Of a stretch of 64,000 bases of DNA, positions 17,993 through 25,523 are shown in pieces; positions within the stretch are counted from its first letter, which is position 1; each line of letters begins with the position of its first letter. Location of the stretch: assembly GCA_016218705.1 (NCBI GenBank), contig JACRDC010000058.1, forward strand, positions 62,001-126,000, in the 5' to 3' direction. The DNA comes from Desulfarculus sp. (GTDB lineage: Bacteria; Desulfobacterota; Desulfarculia; Desulfarculales; Desulfarculaceae). Below the pieces are notes generated by a model, which did no database searches, was not told where the DNA came from, and saw only the letters and a program-made list of their open reading frames with translations. The translations under genes were made by a program, and so were the position numbers.

Positions 17993-18928
17993 GTGGTGGC
18001 CCTGGACCTGGGCGGCACCAATGTTCGCCTGGCCCTGGTGCGGGAAGGCCACCTGCTGCACGAGGCGCGCCTGGCCACCCAGGCCCAGGACGGCCCCGCC
18101 GCCCTGCTTGGGCGCCTGGCCGCGGCGGTGCATGAGATGGCCGCGCGAGCCCGGGCCGAGGGCTCGCCGCCCGCCGGCCTGGGGGTGGCCAGCCCGGGGG
18201 TGATTGACCGGGCCACGGGCGTGGTGCGCGTCTCGCCCAACCTGCCGGGCTGGCGCGACGTGCCCCTGGCCGCCGAGCTCAGCCGGGCCACCGGCCTGGC
18301 CGTGGCCCTGGAGAACGACGCCAACCTCTACGCACTGGGCGAGTACCTTTACGGCGCCGGCCAGGGCGGGCGCGACCTGGCCTGCCTGACCCTGGGCACT
18401 GGCGTGGGCGGCGGCCTGATTTTGGAGGGCCGCCTGGTGACGGGCGCCCTGGGCTCGGGCGGCGAGATCGGCCATACCCTGGTGGAGCCCGGTGGCCGCG
18501 CCTGCGGCTGCGGGGCCTTGGGCTGCCTGGAGGCCTACGCCTCGGCCACGGGGCTAGTGGGCATGCTGGCCGAGGCCCTGGCCCAGGGCCGGCCCAGCGC
18601 CTGCCAGCCGGACGGCGATGCCGAGAGCCTGGCCCGGGCCGCCCGGGTCGGCGACGCCCTGGCCGGCGAGCTTTTTGGGCGGGCCGGGAAGGCCCTGGGC
18701 CGGGCCATCGCCAACCTGGTGGCTTTCACCGGCCTGGACCTGGTGGTCATCGGCGGGGGGGTGGCCCCGGCCTGGCCCCTGATGGAACAGGCCTGCCGCC
18801 GGGAGATGGCCGCGCGGCTACGCATCGTTGACCCCGGGGCCGTGGGCATCGTCCCGGCCCAGAGGGGTGACGAAGCCCCGCTGCTGGGCGCGGCGGCCTT
18901 TGCCAGGCAAGGCCTGGCCTTGGATTAG
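17993..18928 (+). CDS. ROK-family sugar kinase (glucokinase-like); start uncertain
   Basis: The protein has the ATP-binding motif LDLGGTNVRLALV at its N-terminus, the catalytic-type LENDANLYALGEY, and the ROK zinc site GGEIGHTLVEPGG then CGCGALGC (Cys171, 173 and 178 counted from GTG 17993). ROK kinases phosphorylate glucose or related hexoses or N-acetylhexosamines. The start is problematic. A well-placed GGGAGG/ATG pair exists at 17945-17961, but that frame stops after seven codons (TAG 17980-17982); removing one base there would join it to the kinase frame. Otherwise translation must begin at GTG 17993 or 17996 with poor ribosome binding and a very short N-terminus (311 residues from 17993). 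The gene follows the nucleotide-sugar dehydrogenase. Confidence 0.82.
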   Translation: MVALDLGGTNVRLALVREGHLLHEARLATQAQDGPAALLGRLAAAVHEMAARARAEGSPPAGLGVASPGVIDRATGVVRVSPNLPGWRDVPLAAELSRATGLAVALENDANLYALGEYLYGAGQGGRDLACLTLGTGVGGGLILEGRLVTGALGSGGEIGHTLVEPGGRACGCGALGCLEAYASATGLVGMLAEALAQGRPSACQPDGDAESLARAARVGDALAGELFGRAGKALGRAIANLVAFTGLDLVVIGGGVAPAWPLMEQACRREMAARLRIVDPGAVGIVPAQRGDEAPLLGAAAFARQGLALD

Positions 18929-18974
18929 AACACACTACCCGGCGCGTTGCCGGCGGCTCTTACAGGAAGACAGC

Positions 18975-19724
18975 ATGGCCAAGGTGGACCGCAAGAAGCT
19001 CTTGAAGCAGCCCGACGAGTTCCTCACCTTCTCCGGCCGCGCCATACGCTGGGGCAAGCAGAACCTCAAGATGCTGACCATCGGGGGCTCGGCCCTGGTC
19101 CTGGCCATCGCCGTCACCCTGGGCATCCAGACCTATCTTAACTACCGCGCCAGCCAGGCCGGCAAGGCCCTGGCCGAGGTCTACGACGATTTCGTGGCCA
19201 TCATGATCGGCCAGGCCGACGCCGCCCAGGCCGAGTCCGTGGCCACGGGCCTGGGCCAGGTGGTGGAACGCTTTGGGGCCACCGAGGCCGGCATGCAGGC
19301 CCGTCTGGCCCTGGGCGAGCTTTGGCTGCGCCAGGGCCAGCCCGAAAAGGCCGAAAAGGCCCTTTTGAGCCTGAGCGAGGAGCCCTACCTGCCGGCCCCC
19401 CTGGCGCCCCTGGCCCTGGCCGCCCTGGGGCGCAGCCTGGAGCAGCGCCAAAAGCTCTCCGAGGCCGCCGAGGCCTACGCAAACGCCGCCAAGGCCGCCG
19501 GCCCCAGCCAGGCCGCCCTCTTTCGCCTGGACCGGGCGCGGGTGCTGGAGGCCGGTGGCGACAAGGCCCAGGCCGAGGCCCTGTACCGCGAGCTCTTGCG
19601 AGGAGCCAAGGACCCCTTGCTGAGCCAGACCGCCCGCCAGCGCCTGGTGGCCCTGGGCCTGGAGCCCGGTCCCGAGACGCCCCCGGCGGCGCCAGAGCCC
19701 GCGCCCCAGCCGGCCGCCAAGTAG
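18975..19724 (+). CDS. membrane-anchored TPR protein (YfgM/TPR_21-like)
   Basis: A 249-residue protein with a charged cytoplasmic N-terminus, one membrane helix (about 38-57, SALVLAIAVTLGIQTYL) and a TPR-type helical domain in the periplasm (about 65-225), ending in a Pro/Ala tail. The arrangement matches YfgM-like proteins, which in E. coli associate with the SecYEG translocon and periplasmic chaperones; function here is by analogy only. AGGAAGA lies 4 bases before the ATG. It follows the ROK kinase gene by 46 bases and converges on the reductase gene. Confidence 0.75.
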   Translation: MAKVDRKKLLKQPDEFLTFSGRAIRWGKQNLKMLTIGGSALVLAIAVTLGIQTYLNYRASQAGKALAEVYDDFVAIMIGQADAAQAESVATGLGQVVERFGATEAGMQARLALGELWLRQGQPEKAEKALLSLSEEPYLPAPLAPLALAALGRSLEQRQKLSEAAEAYANAAKAAGPSQAALFRLDRARVLEAGGDKAQAEALYRELLRGAKDPLLSQTARQRLVALGLEPGPETPPAAPEPAPQPAAK

Positions 19725-19734
19725 GCCGCCGGCC

Positions 19735-21105
19735 CTAGCCGCGCCGGAGCATGTGCGCCAACCTCTCGGCGGCGTAGTTGGTGATCTCGGCCAGGCAGGG
19801 GTGGATGTAGGGCACCTCGGCCAGGTCCTGGGCGGTGCCGCCCAGCTTCATGGCCACGGCGAGGTCGTGAATCATCAGCGAGGCCTCGGGCGCCACCAGT
19901 TCGGCGCCCAGGATGCGCCCGCTCATGCGCTCGGCGCGCAGGGCCAAAAAGCCCCGCAGCTCCTGGGGGTAGGTGCGGGCCACGCCCAGGCCGGCCAGGT
20001 CCATCTCCACCTCCAGGAACTCCACCCCGGCCTGGCGGGCCTGGGCGGCACTCAGCCCCACCCGCGCCACCTGGGGGTCGGTGAAGACCGCCCGGGGCAG
20101 CACCCGGTCGTCAATGGCCCGGGGCTCCGGGTGGGTGGCGTTGTAACCGGCGATCTGGCCTTGCAACACCGCCAGGTTGACCACCAGGGCCTGGCCGGTG
20201 ACGTCGCCGGCGGCGTAGATGTGCCCCACGCTGGTGCGCATGAAGCGGTCCACCTTGGGCGCGCCGTTCTCCACGGCCACCCCCGCCGCCTCCAGGCCAA
20301 GGCCCTGGATGTTGGGCCGCCGGCCCAGGGCCAAGAGCACCGCCTGGGCCTGCGCCGACTGCGCGGCGCCATCCTGCTTGAAGCGCACCGTCTTGCCCTC
20401 AGGCCCCGCCTCCACGGCAACCAGCTCCGTGCTGGTGAAGACCCGCGCGCCGTCGGCCTCCAGGGCCTCCTGTATCACCTGCCCCACCCGGGGGGTCTCC
20501 TGGCTCAACAGGCGCTCGCCGCGCTGCACCAGGGTGGTGGCCACGCCCATGCGCGCGGCGTACTGGGCCAGCTCGCAGGCGATGGCCCCTCCCCCCAGCA
20601 CCACCAGGGAGCCGGGCAGCTCGGGCAGGTCCATGAACTCCTCGGCCACCAGGCAGCCGGCCCCCTCGATGCCCGGCAGGGGCGGCCAGACCTCGCGGCT
20701 GCCAGTGGCGATGATAATGCTGCCGGCGCTCAAGCGCCGGCCCTCCACCTGCACGGTGTGGGGGTCCACCAAGACCGCCTGGCCCCGATACAGCGTTAGG
20801 CCCTGGGCCTCTTTCTCGGCCACGGCCCGCTGGCGCCCGCCGGCCAGGTGCTCCACCACGGCGCGCTTCAAGGCCAGCAGGCGGGGGTAGGCCCTGGCTC
20901 CCGGCACGCCCATCTCCTTGAACAGGGCCGCCCCGTGCAACAGCGTCTTGCTGGGCATGCAGCCGGCCAGGATGCACAGGCCTCCCAGGCGCCCAGCCTC
21001 CACCATGCCCACGCGGGCGCCGCTCTTCAGGGCCGTGGTGGCCGCCGTGAAGCCGCCGCTGCCGCCACCGCCGATCACCAGCACGTCCAGGTCATGGCCG
21101 CTCAT
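19735..21105 (-). CDS. FAD-dependent pyridine nucleotide-disulfide oxidoreductase (dihydrolipoyl dehydrogenase / mercuric reductase-like)
   Basis: A 456-residue flavoprotein, the normal length for the family. FAD binds at VLVIGGGGSGG (8-18). The redox disulfide is C-x4-C (Cys44 and Cys49 in GGLCILAGC). The NAD(P) motif is VVLGGGAIACELAQ, the second FAD motif IYAAGDVTG, and the C-terminal dimerisation domain carries the His-x-x-x-x-Glu base in HPCLAE. Group members include lipoamide dehydrogenase and mercuric reductase; there is no HMA domain and no C-terminal Cys pair, so mercury is unlikely. No 2-oxoacid dehydrogenase genes are nearby. Its start codon overlaps the stop of the upstream CNNM/CBS gene by 4 bases (ATGA), an unexpected partnership. 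Confidence 0.87.
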   Translation of the reverse strand: MSGHDLDVLVIGGGGSGGFTAATTALKSGARVGMVEAGRLGGLCILAGCMPSKTLLHGAALFKEMGVPGARAYPRLLALKRAVVEHLAGGRQRAVAEKEAQGLTLYRGQAVLVDPHTVQVEGRRLSAGSIIIATGSREVWPPLPGIEGAGCLVAEEFMDLPELPGSLVVLGGGAIACELAQYAARMGVATTLVQRGERLLSQETPRVGQVIQEALEADGARVFTSTELVAVEAGPEGKTVRFKQDGAAQSAQAQAVLLALGRRPNIQGLGLEAAGVAVENGAPKVDRFMRTSVGHIYAAGDVTGQALVVNLAVLQGQIAGYNATHPEPRAIDDRVLPRAVFTDPQVARVGLSAAQARQAGVEFLEVEMDLAGLGVARTYPQELRGFLALRAERMSGRILGAELVAPEASLMIHDLAVAMKLGGTAQDLAEVPYIHPCLAEITNYAAERLAHMLRRG

Positions 21106-22148
21106 GGCTGGCCCCCCTCGCTATTTTTCAATACCTCCTGGCCACGCCGCCGGGCATAAGCCTGCAGGTCCTCCACCTGGTCCTTCTCGTCCACGATCTC
21201 CGAGCCCACCAGGCTTTCCAGCACGTCCTCCAGGGTGACCAGGCCCATCAGTCCGCCATACTCGTCCACCACCAGACACAGGTGCTCGCGGCGGCGCAGG
21301 AAGGAGTTCATGAGGTCCAGGGCGTTGGCCGAGGGCGGCACGAAGCGCACCTTCTTGGCCAGGCTTTTGAGCTTGGCCCCCGGCGCGGGGTCCTTGAGGG
21401 CCAGGACCTCGGCCTTGAGCACGTAGCCCACCACGTCCTCCACGCCGAGCAGATACACCGGCACCCGCGAGTAGGCCCAGGCGCGGGCCTCTTCCTGGGC
21501 CTGGGCCAGGGACTGGTTGCCGTCGGCGGCGAACATCACGGTGCGCGGGGTCATGATGTCGCTGGCCCGCACCTCCTCCAGCAGGATGATGTTCTGGATC
21601 AGGTCGTGCTCCAGCTTGCTTATCTGCCCGCCCCGGGCGCCCAGGCGGGCGGCGGCCAGTATCTCGTCCTCGCTGATGCGCGGCGTGCCGGCGCGGCCGC
21701 GCACCACCAGGCTGGTTACGGCCTGGCTGAGCCAGATGAGGGGGCGCAGCAGGGCCACCATGGTTTGCAAAGGCCCCAGGGCCCAGGGCCAGAGGGTGCG
21801 CCAGTGGGCCGCGCCCAGGGTCTTGGGCAGGATGTCGCCCACGAACAGGGTGGCCAGGGTGAAAGCCGCCGAGACGAAGATCAGGGAGGCCGGCCCCCAC
21901 AGCTCGCCCGCCGCCCAGCCGGCCAGGGCCGCCCCGCCGATATCGGCCATGGTGTCCACGATGACCAGGGCCGATAGGGGCTGCTCCACCTTGGCCTTGA
22001 GCTTCTTCATGGCCAGGGCCTGGCGGGAGCCGCGGTTGGCCGCCGCCTCCAGGGTGATGATGCGCGTGGAGTAGAGCACCGACTCCAACAGCGAGCAGAA
22101 AAAGGATATGCCCACCGAGAGCACGGCGGCGATAAGCACTGTGACCAT
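21102..22148 (-). CDS. CNNM/DUF21 membrane protein with paired CBS domains
   Basis: A 348-residue protein. The N-terminal DUF21 membrane domain (about 1-150) contains the helix with LLESVLYSTR and the segment FVGDILPKTLG, hallmark motifs of CorC/CNNM-type transporters. A CBS pair follows (about 190-310; MTPRTVMFAADGNQSL and VVDEYGGLMGLVTLEDVLESLVG). The large C-terminal CorC domain of full-length homologues is missing, so this is the short form. The family is linked to Mg2+/Co2+ efflux and the CBS pair usually binds adenine nucleotides. It is translationally coupled to the downstream disulfide oxidoreductase gene. Confidence 0.86.
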   Translation of the reverse strand: MVTVLIAAVLSVGISFFCSLLESVLYSTRIITLEAAANRGSRQALAMKKLKAKVEQPLSALVIVDTMADIGGAALAGWAAGELWGPASLIFVSAAFTLATLFVGDILPKTLGAAHWRTLWPWALGPLQTMVALLRPLIWLSQAVTSLVVRGRAGTPRISEDEILAAARLGARGGQISKLEHDLIQNIILLEEVRASDIMTPRTVMFAADGNQSLAQAQEEARAWAYSRVPVYLLGVEDVVGYVLKAEVLALKDPAPGAKLKSLAKKVRFVPPSANALDLMNSFLRRREHLCLVVDEYGGLMGLVTLEDVLESLVGSEIVDEKDQVEDLQAYARRRGQEVLKNSEGGQP

Positions 22149-22324
22149 GGACCTCGCGCCTCCAGACTGGGCCAGCGGCGCCCCCTCTCGCCGCGCCGGG
22201 CAAGCCTCTGGGGGCGCCGATGATTATTGAGGATACCACGAGCAACGCCGGCAAGACAGCCGGCCCGAGGGGAGGCCGTCCCGCCGGACCTGGGTGTGTG
22301 TCGGAGTGTTACCTCGACGGGTTC

Positions 22325-23131
22325 CTAGCGGACCCCCAGGCCCTTGAAGAAAGTGTAGCAGAAGGTGCCTCCGGCCTGGGCCGTGCGGTGCAGATCGGCG
22401 ATGCCCCGCTCCCAGGTGGCCTGGTCAATCAGCCCCTGCTCCAGGGAGGCCTGGCGCACGCCCTCCACCATGGCGATGATGGTGCGGCGGATGAAGCCCT
22501 CCACCTGGGCCGGACGGCTTTGGTCCACGTAGACCATGCGCGGCGAGACTTGCACATCGTCAAAGCCCGCCTCCTCCAGCAGGGGATACACCCGCCGGCC
22601 GATGAGCGAGTCGCCGCCCAGTCGGGCCTGGCTCTCGATGAGGCATTGCCAGGCCTGGCGGGCGGCCGGGGTCTCGGGGTGGAAGTAGCAGGAGCCGTGG
22701 TCGCCTTCCACCACGCAGATGGTCCCGCCGGGCCTGAGCACGCGCCTCAAGGCCTTCAGCGCCCCCAGGGGATCGGCCAGGTGCTCCAGCACGAAGCAGA
22801 CGAAGACGTGGTCAAAGCTGGCCTCGGCAAAGGGCAGGTTGAAGAGGTCGGCCCGCAGGAAGCGCACGTTGGCGTGCCCGGCCTCGGCGATGGCTGCCCG
22901 GGCCTGGGCCAGCGAGGCCTCGGAGATGTCCACCGAGGTTATGGCCGCCCCGGGGCTGTGCTGGGCCAGGATAAGACTCTGGCAGCCGGTGCCGCAGCCG
23001 GCCTCCAGCACCCGCGCGCCGGGCGGGTAGGCGGTGTCGTGATGAAGCAGCTCAGCCAAGGTGCCGGCCTGATCGGCCAGGCGCTGGGCCTCGCGTGGCG
23101 AATAGCCGTGGACGTATCCTAAGGCTTGCAT
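22325..23131 (-). CDS. class I SAM-dependent methyltransferase
   Basis: A 268-residue protein with the methyltransferase motif I VLEAGCGTGCQSLILA (about 40-55), the acidic ribose-binding residue in TSVDIS, motif II in FDHVFVCFVLEHLADP and motif III LRPGGTICVVEGD. The C-terminal 110 residues (YFHPETPAARQAWQ and the Arg/Tyr-rich part) form a cap that would choose the substrate. Such cap-bearing enzymes methylate quinones, small molecules or antibiotics; nothing in the neighbourhood settles it. The hyp genes lie upstream on the same strand but are separated by the structured repeat. Confidence 0.83.
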   Translation of the reverse strand: MQALGYVHGYSPREAQRLADQAGTLAELLHHDTAYPPGARVLEAGCGTGCQSLILAQHSPGAAITSVDISEASLAQARAAIAEAGHANVRFLRADLFNLPFAEASFDHVFVCFVLEHLADPLGALKALRRVLRPGGTICVVEGDHGSCYFHPETPAARQAWQCLIESQARLGGDSLIGRRVYPLLEEAGFDDVQVSPRMVYVDQSRPAQVEGFIRRTIIAMVEGVRQASLEQGLIDQATWERGIADLHRTAQAGGTFCYTFFKGLGVR

Positions 23132-23257
23132 GAATCTCCCCCTCGTTGGTCAGCCTGGCCAGGGCCGCGTTGGGGGAAAAATAAGCATCGGCCAGGGCCG
23201 GCGCAAGCGAGGCTTAAACAATTGCCCGGCCAGCGTTGAAGCTGCCTGGTGTCTACT

Positions 23258-23408
23258 ATGCGGGCCATGGATTTCACCCCAAGCAAACTGCGTTTGCTTG
23301 GGGACCCCGAAGATAGCCCGCCGGGCGCGTTAGCGCCCGGGAGGCCGGGCAAAACCGCGCTTTTGCCCGGCCGATAGGCGCTCAAAGCCAAGGATGGCCT
23401 TGAGCGCC
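23258..23408 (-). repeat. multi-hairpin intergenic repeat, copy A
   Basis: On the minus strand, beginning 8 bases after the hypE stop, there are four successive hairpins. Stem 1 is GGCGCTCAA/TTGAGCGCC. Stem 2 is GGCCGGGCAAAA/TTTTGCCCGGCC. Stem 3 is CCGGGCGC/GCGCCCGG. Stem 4 is CCCCAAGCAAAC/GTTTGCTTGGGG. The 88-base core (23316-23403) matches copy B (34575-34662) at 81 positions by eye, with changes in stem 1 that preserve pairing. A motif TCCATGGCCCGCAT follows stem 4. Confidence 0.8.
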
Positions 23409-23415
23409 GTATCTA

Positions 23416-24426
23416 TCAGCAGATTCTGGGCAAGGGCTCGCCGCTGAGCATGTCCAGGATGCGTCCGCCGCCCACGCGGGTGTGCATCCACACCCGGCCC
23501 GCCGGGGCCTCCTTGACCTGGCCGATGATGGCCGCGTTGCCGCCCAGGGGGTGGGCGCGCAGGGCCGTTAGCGCCGCCTGGGCCTGCCCGCCCTGCACGA
23601 TGCAGATCAGCTTGCCCTCGTTGGCCAGGTAGAAGGGGTCCAGGCCCAGGAGCTCGCACACGCCCTGCACCACCGGGTCCACGGGGATGGCGCCTTCTTG
23701 CAGCTCGATGGCCACCCGGCTGGTGGCGGCGATCTCGTTCAAGGTGGTGGCCAGGCCGCCCCGGGTGGGGTCGCGCAAGACATGCACGCCATCGCAGGCG
23801 GCCAGCAGGTCGGCCACCAGGCCGTTCAGGGACGCCGAGTCGCTCTTGAGCGGTGCGTCCAGGTTGAGGCCCTCGCGCTGGGCCAGGATGGTCACGCCGT
23901 GGTCGCCCATGCTGCCCGACACCAGGACCGCGTCACCGGGCCGGGCCAGATGGGCGCCCAGGTCCAGGCCCTCGGGGATGACGCCGATGCCGCAGGTGTT
24001 GATGAATATCTTGTCGGCCTGGCCGCGCCCCACCACCTTGGTGTCGCCGGCCACGATGACCACCCCGGCCTCCGTGGCCGCCCGGGCCATGGACTCCACG
24101 ATGGTGGTCAGGAGGGCGATGGACAGGCCCTCCTCCAGCACGAAGCCCACGGTGAGCCACAGGGGTTTTGCGCCGCGCATGCACACGTCGTTGACCGTGC
24201 CGTGCACGGCCAGGGAGCCGATGTTGCCGCCGGGGAAGACCACGGGGTCCACCACAAAGGTGTCGGTGCTGATGGACAGACGCCCGGGCGGGGGGGTGAG
24301 CACCGCGGCGTCGTCCAGGGGGTCCAGCAGCGGGTTGCTGAAGCGGCCGGCAAAGATGCGCCCCACCAGTTCGTGGCTGGCGCGGCCGCCGGCGCCGTGG
24401 TCCAAGAGGATGGTATCCGAGGCCAT
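23416..24426 (-). CDS. hypE: hydrogenase maturation protein HypE
   Basis: A 336-residue PurM-like protein. HypE takes the carbamoyl group from HypF onto its C-terminal cysteine and dehydrates it with ATP to a thiocyanate, the source of the CN ligands of the [NiFe] active site. The N-terminal LLDHGAGGRASHELV, the Asp-rich nucleotide site DDAAVLTPP and NDVCMRGAKPLWL are characteristic. The protein ends in PRIC, the essential C-terminal Cys336. It is the last gene of the cluster, 14 bases after hypD. Confidence 0.95.
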   Translation of the reverse strand: MASDTILLDHGAGGRASHELVGRIFAGRFSNPLLDPLDDAAVLTPPPGRLSISTDTFVVDPVVFPGGNIGSLAVHGTVNDVCMRGAKPLWLTVGFVLEEGLSIALLTTIVESMARAATEAGVVIVAGDTKVVGRGQADKIFINTCGIGVIPEGLDLGAHLARPGDAVLVSGSMGDHGVTILAQREGLNLDAPLKSDSASLNGLVADLLAACDGVHVLRDPTRGGLATTLNEIAATSRVAIELQEGAIPVDPVVQGVCELLGLDPFYLANEGKLICIVQGGQAQAALTALRAHPLGGNAAIIGQVKEAPAGRVWMHTRVGGGRILDMLSGEPLPRIC

Positions 24427-24440
24427 GCTTGTGGCTCCTT

Positions 24441-25523
24441 CTAGCGCCGGTAGCGGTACCAGGCCGCGCAGGTGCCCTCCATGCTGACCATGCAGGGACC
24501 CAGCGGGTTCTCGGGGTTGCAGACCTTGTCAAACAGCCGGCACTGATTGGGGCGCACCAAGCCGCGCAGCACGTCGCCGCACTGGCAGCCCGGGTGGTCG
24601 CTGGCCGGCGGCACCTCCAGGTCGAAGCGCCGGCGGGCGTCAAACTGGGCAAAGGCCGGCGCCAGGTCCAGGCCGCTCTTTGGTATCCAGCCCAGGCCCC
24701 GCCAGGGGGCGTCCACGGTGCTGAAGACCTGGTTCATGAGCGCCACGGCCTGGGGGTTGCCCGCCGCCGAGACGCCCCGGGCGTATTGAATCTCCACCTC
24801 GGCCCGGCCCTGCTCCACCTGCCTGACCAGCATCAGGATGGTGGCCAGCACGTCGGCGGGCTCGAAGCCCGACACCACGCAGGCCAGGCCGTACTGCTTG
24901 GCCACGGCCGCATAGACCCCGGTGCCGATGACCGTGGTGACGTGGCCTGGGCAGATGAAGCCGTTCAGCCCCAGTTGGGGGCCGGTGAGCAAGGCGGCCA
25001 GGGCCGGGGGCAGGAGCTTGTGGGCCGCCAGCACGCTGAAGTTGGTCAAGCCTGTGCGCTGGGCCATGAGCACGGCGGCGGCCACCGTGGGGGCCGTGGT
25101 CTCGAAGCCGATGCCCAGAAAAACCACCTGGGCCTGGGGATGGGCCTTGGCCAGGTCCAGGGCATCCAGGGCCGAGTACACCACCTTGACCTGGGCGCCC
25201 TTGGCCCGCTCGCGGGCCAGGGAGGAGTGGCTGCCCGGCACCCGCACCAGGTCGCCGAAGGTGGCCACCATCACCCCCGGGGTCTGGGCCAGCTTCACGG
25301 CGCGGTCTATCTCCTCGGTGGCGGTGACGCAGACCGGGCAGCCCGGCCCGCTGACCAGCTCCACGGTGGCGGGCAGCATGCTCGTCAGGCCATGGCGGGC
25401 GATGGCCATGGTGTGGGTGCCGCACAGCTCCATGAAGCGCACCGGCCTGGTGCTGGCCTCGGCGATGGCCCGGGCCAGCTTGCCGGCCAACTCGGGGTCG
25501 CGGTACTCGTCCACGTGTTTCAC
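24441..25523 (-). CDS. hypD: hydrogenase maturation protein HypD
   Basis: A 360-residue iron-sulfur protein that, with HypC, holds the Fe(CN)2CO precursor of the [NiFe] site. Visible motifs are FMELCGTHTMAIARHG, GPGCPVCV, FLGIGFETTAPT and a C-terminal Cys-rich segment (CQCGDVLRG, NQCRLFDKVC, PLGPCM, GTCAAWYRY) that binds the [4Fe-4S] cluster. The frame is open further upstream, but that part is low-complexity overlap with hypF. The GTG at 25523 overlaps the hypF stop as GTGA and gives the normal HypD length. HypC, its usual partner, is not encoded between hypF and hypD. Confidence 0.94.
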   Translation of the reverse strand: MKHVDEYRDPELAGKLARAIAEASTRPVRFMELCGTHTMAIARHGLTSMLPATVELVSGPGCPVCVTATEEIDRAVKLAQTPGVMVATFGDLVRVPGSHSSLARERAKGAQVKVVYSALDALDLAKAHPQAQVVFLGIGFETTAPTVAAAVLMAQRTGLTNFSVLAAHKLLPPALAALLTGPQLGLNGFICPGHVTTVIGTGVYAAVAKQYGLACVVSGFEPADVLATILMLVRQVEQGRAEVEIQYARGVSAAGNPQAVALMNQVFSTVDAPWRGLGWIPKSGLDLAPAFAQFDARRRFDLEVPPASDHPGCQCGDVLRGLVRPNQCRLFDKVCNPENPLGPCMVSMEGTCAAWYRYRR

